A stretch of DNA of 64,000 nucleotides from Diphasiastrum complanatum (Eukaryota > Streptophyta > Lycopodiopsida > Lycopodiales > Lycopodiaceae): assembly GCA_029204225.1 (NCBI GenBank), contig CM055108.1:13145955-13209954 (forward strand), read 5' to 3'. The position numbers and the translations under genes are program-made. Below are positions 59,658-64,000 of this stretch, in pieces. A model generated the notes under the pieces. It was not told the origin of the DNA. It did not search any database and saw only the letters and a list, made by a program, of their open reading frames with translations. Every line of letters begins with the position of its first letter. Positions within the stretch are counted from its first letter, which is position 1.

Positions 59658-62185
59658 GAGAATCATTGTATATGCGTAGCCCTCTCCTTGGAGGGCATTT
59701 TGGGTCCTATTGAAGATTTCTCTACCGATGCAAGCTAGTCTTTCTCTTCTCCTCTCCTCTCTTTGTGTGAACGAATCTCCGTTCTTTGATTTCTAACATT
59801 GTATCAAAGTCATTTGTGCTAGTCCCTCTAGATCAAGAGTGTTTTTCATTCCTAGATTAGAGAGAGATCACTGTGTAAGGAGATATGATTCTTTGTAGGC
59901 TGAATTCAGCTTGTATTTTAGCATGTGTTGCATTCTTGCACATTCATGATGTATTCTTACTAATATTAGTAATGTACATTGATAGGAACTAGGAACTAGA
60001 TTTTGTTTCTATTGTGCCATTTATTCCTCCAACATTACAATCAGTTCGTGGCTCAATATCAATGTGGAATTGCGTAACGACTTTGATTATCACCAGATTG
60101 GTACGGTTTAATATGAAATTAGACGGGACAAATATGCTCTCCAGGCATTTCCTCATCTCTAGGTTTGGAGTCCAATTCCATGCAAGCGCACATTGACATA
60201 CAATGATAGAAAAAGGTATGTGCACCCGAAAGTTGTAGTTTATGAGCACCTTCACATGAAGTTTGAACTACCAAAAATTTGATAGATACTTGTTCCCAAG
60301 CGTTAAGCATGATGCCTCAAGAGTATTTCAAGCATGCAATCTTCCAGGCGGGGGAGGATGTAAAAATTCTTCTCAAGAACTTTTGATCAGTTTTTAATTA
60401 AAAATTGCAAAATTATCACCTTGGAGATATTTGATATATTTAGAGTTGCAATTCTGTAGCTTTCTCATAGGAGAGGAGACAAACAATACAATTTGAAAAA
60501 TGGTTTCATTTGGAGTAAATGCACTCTAGGTGTCTTAGGATGCCACTAGTCTTTTGACGTGTTTTAAGATTTTGATTTCTTATTGATGCTTTTGTGGCCT
60601 TCACAAATCACCATATTGGGCATGCATCGCAATTTGGTGTCATCTTGTGCAAGCGTGGAAGTGTTCTCTAACAAAGCTTAACCCTCCTAAAAATTGAATG
60701 ATATATGGAGAAATGGTCCTAAAATGAGGGTCTCTTAACTTTGTAGCAAAGACTAAAAGGTTTTTGGCAGAAAATAGTGAACTTCATGTTGATGGCTTGC
60801 TATAGCCCCATCCAATACCTATGTAAATACATCTACATATAGTTTGAGGTCGTAATGCCTCAGTCACATGTACAACTGAAATCTATGATTATAATTTATG
60901 CTGATAAAGACAAACAATCTATTGATTACTCCACTTTTAACTGACTTTGTCTTGCTTTTATGTAGTAATGTCCCTTCCTCTCATTGCCAAGTCAATACAT
61001 TAAGAAGCTAAATTGTACCATTTCAACATTTGTAGAGGGAAACCAATACTAGTCCCCTCTTGGGGTTCTCGTGTTGGCTTGTTGAAATCATCTTCTTGAT
61101 ATGAGGGATGAACCATCTCAAATAGCCAACTGCTTAAAATGAGTGAATATTGTCACATTTCTAGAACCAAGATGTGAGGGATGTGCATGCATTACTCTGG
61201 TTTCGCTATGTACCTCGAGAACTTGAAGTCCATATGTGCAAATTGTTGACTACTAGGACTTCATGGCTAGCAATTTGGATAAGCCATGTCCATAAGTCAA
61301 CCTCATGCCTTTTTCTCAAACATTCGCAAAAATCTTTCATCTCTTTTGGTTTAACGTCGCATGAAATCCTTATCAACAAAATTGTGTGTTATTATCACTA
61401 GATTTTATGTCATAGAGCTATAAGCGGACCCTCCCTAAGTATCACTATTGTGTTTCGGGTACTTTATGCTCTCCCAAACTTCTCTCAATGGAAATATTTA
61501 AATGAAGTGAATAATTTATTCCATTTGATTGCAAGGTAGGAAACATCTTGAGAAGCCAGAATAGAAAAGATATACATGAAGTTGTGCTATATGGTAACCT
61601 CAGATTCACCTTATCACATTTTTCTTCTGTAATTGGCTTGCATGAGGCATGCTATTAAGACATTAGGGAGCACATGCTTGATCTATTCTCAAACAGCAAC
61701 TAGCAGCATAATCATTACTAATATTCTTACAGAAAGATAAGAATGAGCACCTGTGCGTAATGCACTTCTGAGAATAGTTCCTCTTCCAGATTATACTTCT
61801 CCGCTGCTTCTTCTAGATCCTCCTCTGCTAACCTCCGAACAGCCTCCCTCAGCGCCTGCTGCCCGGCCATGTCCACCGCTGATTCTTCCAGAGACTCCGG
61901 CGAGGATTGGTTTTCAATGTCAGAAGCGGCAGCAGAAGTAGAAGAGGATGGCAATGCGCATGCTGCAGCAACCCGCCGATGCCCAGATGCCGAGACAGAT
62001 AGATGTGAAAATAAAGCAAAATGAAGCTTACTAGTATGCTTACAATAATTTATGGATGTTGCAAAGCAGAGGCTGCTGGAGTGATGAATGGTTCTGGAAA
62101 GAGGCAATGAAGTGTGCGATAGTGAGGAAGAGGAGGAGGTAATAGAAGAAGAGATGGTGCGAAGAGAGGAGTAGATGGAAGCCAT
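42823..62185 (-). CDS. PhzC/PhzF-family isomerase-like protein, probably plastid-targeted, six exons
   Basis: Member of the PhzF fold family (diaminopimelate-epimerase-like); plant substrates are not established. Exons in gene order: 62185-61751, 58196-57894, 44370-44041, 43662-43498, 43319-43236, 42945-42823. All introns are GT-AG, every junction is phase 0, and the total is 479 codons. Residues 1 to about 70 are Ser/Thr-rich and Arg-containing like a chloroplast transit peptide; about 75-140 is an acidic Ala/Glu-rich segment not typical of PhzF. The PhzF part starts at [16 protein letters not shown] (146-161), with NLSETAFL carrying the likely catalytic Glu184, [12 protein letters not shown] (248-259), and [15 protein letters not shown] (412-426) forming the second-domain loop. 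Two charged insertions, after residue 188 and near 285-300, lengthen it beyond the usual 280-310 residues. Intron 2 is 13.5 kb and full of retroelements; intron 1 is 3.6 kb. Confidence 0.92.
44466..44731 (-). repeat. LTR (family D) in intron 2 of the PhzF-like gene
   Basis: On the reverse strand it starts TGTTAGAAATCAATGA at 44731, preceded by a purine-rich GAGGGAGAG tract, so it has the 3' LTR context. It matches the LTR at 62819-63079 over its length. No internal coding sequence of the element was recognised to its right. Its inner end is about 95 bp from the acceptor side of exon 3. Confidence 0.75.
44732..45457. other. Intron 2 sequence, nothing recognised
   Basis: Beyond the polypurine tract of the family D LTR, no coding or repeat boundary was identified before the truncated family A LTR. 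Confidence 0.4.
45458..45729 (+). repeat. Truncated 5' LTR of copia element (family A, copy 2)
   Basis: Matches the right part of the 3' LTR at 49492-49926, from the TAAGTGGTTAACC sequence to the CTTTCCTACA end. The first 220-230 bases of the LTR are missing and unrelated sequence precedes it. A pure CT run of 57 bp (45583-45639) expands a short CT stretch of the 3' copy. The next bases read TGGGCTACC where TGGTATCAGAGCC is expected, as if 7 bp of the primer-binding site had been lost. Confidence 0.8.
45583..45639 (+). repeat. (CT)n microsatellite inside the LTR
   Basis: Pure CT run, about 28 units; the 3' LTR of the same element has only about seven. Confidence 0.97.
45730..46436 (+). other. 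Untranslated leader of copia element A2
   Basis: Between the LTR end and the gag ATG. It carries repeated AGGGCGCYC-type motifs (GGCGCCC, GGGCGCTC, GGTGCCC), also seen in the leader at 25344-25933. No gene. Confidence 0.6.
46437..49390 (+). pseudogene. Copia element (family A, copy 2) gag-pol, internally deleted
   Basis: Gag starts at ATG 46437 ([17 protein letters not shown]), is stopped at 46617-46619 (CGA-to-TGA type), resumes at 46692, and jumps near 46945 from mid-gag directly to the end of GAG-pre-integrase; the zinc knuckle and protease are deleted. The integrase core ([25 protein letters not shown]) has stops, and a second deletion removes about 100 bp after QQNGVAE. RT and RNase H are the best part: 47783-48127, a TAG near 48125, then 48179-49354 open for 391 codons ([63 protein letters not shown]). 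A TAG at the CAG position near 49352 precedes the C-terminal tail. It lies in intron 2 of the PhzF-like gene, antisense to it. Confidence 0.9.
49492..49926 (+). repeat. 3' LTR of copia element A2
   Basis: Begins TGTTAGAAATAAATGA after the polypurine tract TTAAGGAGGG and ends TTTCCTACA, 435 bp. It contains the block ATAGGTTACTTTGACCCAAA shared with the LTRs at 50.4, 52.8 and 54.1 kb. The next base starts an inverted LTR of the same family. Confidence 0.88.
49927..52806 (-). mobile_element. Non-autonomous copia derivative (family A), LTR-bounded, reverse strand
   Basis: Reverse orientation: 5' LTR 52806-52356 (TGTTAGAAATAA...TTTCCTACA), primer-binding site TGGTATCAGAGCC at 52355-52343, about 1.95 kb of internal sequence, polypurine tract at 50394-50403, 3' LTR 50393-49927. 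The 3' LTR lacks its last 14 or so bases and is joined directly to the 3' LTR of the + strand element. By eye the two LTRs differ by about nine substitutions plus GAA-repeat and one roughly 20-bp repeat-length difference over about 430 aligned bases, so the insertion is fairly young. It has no RT, integrase or protease and would need proteins from a relative. GAA repeats lie near 49962-49996 and 52405-52432. Confidence 0.88.
50571..51365 (-). pseudogene. Residual gag-pol scrap of the non-autonomous copia element
   Basis: A 264-codon open frame built from distant pieces of family A: gag ([17 protein letters not shown]), a non-coding-looking hydrophobic middle, the integrase C-terminal linker ([33 protein letters not shown]) and the RT start ([13 protein letters not shown]), then unrelated sequence. 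The matching pieces in the 46437 element are far apart, so protease, the integrase core and most of RT have been deleted. It is unlikely to make a functional product. Confidence 0.8.
52807..54116. other. Intron 2 sequence, no gene recognised
   Basis: AT-rich. The stretch just before 54117 ends in a polypurine tract (AAGGAGGG) that belongs to the next LTR, but no element coding sequence is recognisable upstream. Around 53515-53595 short AAACGTTTGAA and CAAACGTATCGAA-like motifs recur. Confidence 0.5.
54117..54592 (+). repeat. 3' LTR of a lost copia element
   Basis: Begins TGTTGGAACATAAATGG after the tract TTAAGGAGGG and ends TATTTCCTACA, 476 bp. It shares the ATAGGTTACTTTGACCCAAA and TTGTGTAACCATGG blocks with the family A LTRs but differs elsewhere, so it is a sister family. 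A TATATATATG run near 54415 may be its TATA box. No 5' partner was found. Confidence 0.8.
54593..55389. other. Intron 2 sequence with a GC-rich island
   Basis: About 54895-55290 is much richer in GC than its surroundings, with repeated GACC/GGTCAC motifs (for example GACCAAGCGGGTCACAGG). No frame or domain is recognisable. It may be part of a different LTR or leader. Confidence 0.5.
55390..55604 (+). pseudogene. Ty3/gypsy RT-RNase H scrap
   Basis: One frame reads [19 protein letters not shown], the usual end of gypsy RT, then an RNase H start ([16 protein letters not shown]). It has an in-frame TAG near 55544 and ends at a TGA near 55602. Nothing of the element survives on either side, so it is an isolated fragment. 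Confidence 0.7.
55605..56982. other. Intron 2 sequence, no gene recognised
   Basis: A 104-codon reverse frame (56066-56380) has several Cys residues but no recognisable domain and is not supported as a gene. No repeat border was seen. Confidence 0.45.
56983..57416 (+). repeat. Perfect tandem duplication, 2 x 217 bp
   Basis: Copies at 56983-57199 and 57200-57416 are identical by direct reading, both running from ATGTGTGACCTAG to CATCCTAGGG. Complete identity means a very recent event or an assembly artefact. It lies about 480 bp from exon 2 of the PhzF-like gene, inside intron 2. Confidence 0.95.
57417..57893. other. Intron 2 end next to exon 2
   Basis: Unassigned intron sequence ending in a T-run followed by a G-rich stretch (57846-57876) just inside the donor side of exon 2. 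On the transcribed strand this is a C-rich then A-rich tract near the 5' splice site. Confidence 0.5.
58197..59580. other. Intron 1 sequence, no gene recognised
   Basis: No supported frame or element boundary on either strand. Confidence 0.5.
59581..59656 (+). repeat. (CT)n microsatellite, 38 units
   Basis: Pure 76-bp CT run in intron 1 of the PhzF-like gene. Frames crossing it are Ser-Leu repeats and are not genes. Confidence 0.98.
59657..60200 (+). pseudogene. Possible decayed copia 5' end: LTR end, primer site and gag start
   Basis: After a CT-rich stretch the sequence reads TTCTAACATTGTATCAAAGTC (59791-59811), which looks like an LTR end followed by a mutated TGGTATCAGAGTC primer site. 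About 300 bp further, a frame gives [14 protein letters not shown] (near 60106-60147), which resembles the start of copia gag (KLDGTNFLLW). No more of the element is seen, so the call is weak. Confidence 0.35.
60201..61750. other. Intron 1 sequence, no gene recognised
   Basis: Unassigned sequence up to the donor site of exon 1; only short unsupported frames. Confidence 0.5.
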
Positions 62186-62648
62186 GCGATCTCACAGAAA
62201 TGGGACGAGACGAGACGAGACGAGCAAAATGAACCCAAATGAAGAGAAGATTGAGAGTTGGGTTTGGAGTTTTGACTCGGTTATTGTGAGAGGGATGGGG
62301 ACTAGGGACTAGATAGCACTTATATTGAGACCAGCCATGTGGGATGCCTAGATGTGTCAACTCGTGCAAGCACTCCCCTAGGATCTAGGTGGTGGACATC
62401 CAAGCGCTCGCCCAAGATCTTGGTGGTGCCATGAGGAGATACATTTGTACACTGCTACATCTCATGACTCAGTACATTTGGGCACAAGCTACATCTTGCA
62501 GCTTGGTATATCTTGTGACTCAGGACATTTGGGCAGAAGCTTTTATCCGATCTCTTCTGATCTCCAACCCGAGGCATTTTGTTGCTTCTCCCAGATCTGT
62601 GATTTCATAATTTTCATAAATCTGACTCTTCGTGTCCTTGATTAGCAT
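62186..62648 (-). promoter_or_regulatory. Upstream region of the PhzF-like gene
   Basis: Holds a short tandem GACGA repeat (about four units, 62204-62224) in the presumed 5' UTR and a weak TATA-like CAATATAAGTG on the reverse strand near 62320. At 62455-62540 an imperfect duplication contains TCATGACTCAGTACATTTGGGC and TTGTGACTCAGGACATTTGGGC. The promoter is cramped, because copia sequence begins about 460 bp from the start codon. Confidence 0.35.
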
Positions 62649-62818
62649 CAATGATTAGCATCAAGGAGTTTCCTATCATAAGATAATCATCCACGAAAAT
62701 AGTCAGAATCACAAAATTTTTTCCTAATCTTTTTATGTAGACATTACAGTCTGGTTGTGTAGGATTGAAGTCTAGAGACTTCAGAAGACTGTCGAGCTTC
62801 TTATACCAAGCTCGTGAT
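62649..62818 (-). pseudogene. Copia RT fragment
   Basis: On the reverse strand it reads SRAWYKKLDSLLKSL, PDCNVYIKRLG and FVDDYLMIGNS: the region around the copia RT active site, with FVDD in place of YVDD. It starts exactly at the TG end of the LTR at 62819, so that LTR inserted into this older element or truncated it. Confidence 0.75.
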
Positions 62819-63079
62819 TGTTAGAAATCAATGATAAACTTCATTGTTATTGTTTACGATGTACATTAATGTTGACAGCTGTTACCAGTTATAATTAGTC
62901 GTAGGCTAGTCTATTAGTCTACTCGTAGGTTTTCTCTCTCTATCAGGGTTTAGGGTTCATTTGTACATTTTACATTCAGTATGCTATAGTGTGATAGAGT
63001 GATAGTGTGTATTCTTCTTCCGCCTTCTTTGGTGATTGCTTATGGTGAAGATTTGATGTTGCATATCTGATTCTTGATA
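62819..63079 (+). repeat. 5' LTR (family D) of a copia-type element
   Basis: Begins TGTTAGAAATCAATGATAAAC and is followed by a primer-binding site at 63080. It matches the reverse-strand LTR at 44466-44731 in intron 2. It is only about 260 bp long, and the exact right end (TTCTTGATA) lacks a clear CA. Confidence 0.8.
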
Positions 63080-63091
63080 TGGTATCAGAGC
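63080..63091 (+). other. Primer-binding site of the family D element
   Basis: TGGTATCAGAGC, initiator tRNA-Met type, directly after the LTR. The element continues rightwards as leader sequence; no gag was recognised up to the window end. Confidence 0.85.
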
Positions 63092-63264
63092 TCCGATAGT
63101 CCTGCGTGCCTGATCAGTGGATAAGCTTGTCACATGCTCCGCAATGAAGTGAGAAAGTCCTTCACGGGAGGTGAAAGTTTGGAGAGACAAAAACGGTTGG
63201 AGGAAATTCTTCTTTGGTGTATTTTGCAGGTTTAGAGCTCAAAATCATCAGTGGGAAACGAAGA

Positions 63265-63467
63265 CACAGTCCCGGAGGCATCAGAAAGACCAGAGTAGCA
63301 TCAGACAAATTGAAAATCTGTTGAGTGGAGAGATTTTTACAATACTTCCTAGTTGTTCTGAAAAGCACAGTCCCAAAGGCATCAGAAAGGCCAGGGCAGC
63401 ATCAGACAGATTGAAAATTTGTTGAGTGTGAAAAAAATTTACAATATTTTTTGGTTGTTGTGAAAAG
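63265..63467 (+). repeat. Two imperfect tandem copies of about 101 bp in the leader
   Basis: Copies at 63265-63365 and 63366-63467, each starting CACAGTCCC and ending GAAAAG, differ at roughly 15 positions. They fall in the untranslated leader of the family D element. Confidence 0.85.
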
Positions 63468-63790
63468 TGCTATTTGTGTGGGAAGTTTGCCAAGAAATCT
63501 CTCATTTGTTTGTTTGGGGTACCGCAAATCACACTAGACAGTGTCTAGTACTGCCATTCAAAGTAAGGAAGCTTCATACTTTTCACATTGCTGATCTTTG
63601 TCTTTTGAACAATCACACATTTCAAAATCTTTGCAAAGAGGAGACAACATAGCCGCTGCGCCGAAGCGGGAAATCTAGAATATTTCCTCTGAAAGTTCTT
63701 ATATTTTCTCTACTTTTCATCTTGTCCGTACCAATATCGGATCGACGCGCCAAAGGTAAAGAAAACCAAGAGCAGTCGTACATCTGTGCG
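63468..63790. other. No gene recognised
   Basis: Sequence after the leader repeats; composition changes near 63650 towards higher GC. Nothing identified. Confidence 0.4.
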
Positions 63791-64000
63791 TCATATCGAT
63801 ATCGCACACTCAAGATCCCCCGGAAAGACGTTGATAATAGAATAACTGCCAGTCTTGGTTGTAAGCCGAAAAGTTTGGAACTCATCCGAATAGGTCGAAT
63901 AGGCTGCTCGGATGAGGCTCTCTCTCTGCTGGTCCCGGAAAAGTGTTAGATCAAAGCCAAGGTTGGTGAGAATATCCTTGGCCAGTGTGAGCTGCTCAGT
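63791..64000 (-). CDS. Unidentified open frame running off the right edge
   Basis: On the reverse strand a frame is open from the window end for 69 codons to TGA at 63791-63793. It has a balanced, protein-like composition (AKDILTNLGFDLTLF, QQRESLIRAAYSTYSDEF, TGSYSIINVFPGDLE) and higher GC than the flanks. I do not recognise the family. It could be the C-terminus of a gene or element whose body lies to the right, or an exon end; the start is outside the window. Confidence 0.35.
   Translation of the reverse strand, partial: TEQLTLAKDILTNLGFDLTLFRDQQRESLIRAAYSTYSDEFQTFRLTTKTGSYSIINVFPGDLECAISI

Noticed and set aside
59529-59738. 69-codon frame with a Ser-Leu run
   Set aside because: Product of the CT microsatellite, with no domain on either side.

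Overview
This window is nuclear DNA of a vascular plant with a large, repeat-rich genome. Two split host genes have GT-AG introns and plastid-type N-termini, and nearly everything else is retrotransposon debris. Kilobase-size introns filled with LTR elements would suit a gymnosperm, but nothing here fixes the species.

Layout. 1-3848: 3' half of a well-preserved Ty1/copia element with its 3' LTR, inserted into a reverse-strand Ty3/gypsy element (3849 to about 8000) that carries a frameshift and a stop. 8.7-9.2 kb: a broken SINA-type E3 ubiquitin ligase remnant. 10.0-10.6 kb: an unrecognised Cys-rich ORF. 13.3-19.6 kb: a complete six-exon gene (434 codons) for a plastid type I signal peptidase of the Plsp1/TPP family. 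23.5-24.8 kb: a degenerate minisatellite and an eroded unknown ORF. 24.8-35.4 kb: a pile-up of three decayed copia elements in both orientations. 35.4-40.6 kb: a decayed reverse-strand gypsy element split by a 787-bp hAT-like element with an 8-bp target duplication. 40.7 kb: a perfect 56-bp palindrome. 41 kb: a gypsy gag fragment.

42.8-62.2 kb, reverse strand: a six-exon gene (479 codons) for a plastid-type PhzC/PhzF-family isomerase-like protein. Its 13.5-kb intron 2 holds a decayed copia element, a young non-autonomous relative in the opposite orientation joined to it LTR to LTR, solo LTRs, a gypsy scrap and a perfect 217-bp tandem duplication. Intron 1 (3.6 kb) holds a CT microsatellite and probable copia remnants. 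62.6-64 kb: a copia RT scrap cut by the 5' LTR and leader of another element, then an open reading frame running off the right edge.

The two host genes are independent; both products look plastid-targeted. The retroelements form a few families that share LTR motifs, notably CACACGTGTG palindromes in one group and a conserved 5' LTR block in another. No tRNA, rRNA, CRISPR array or bacterial-type feature was seen.
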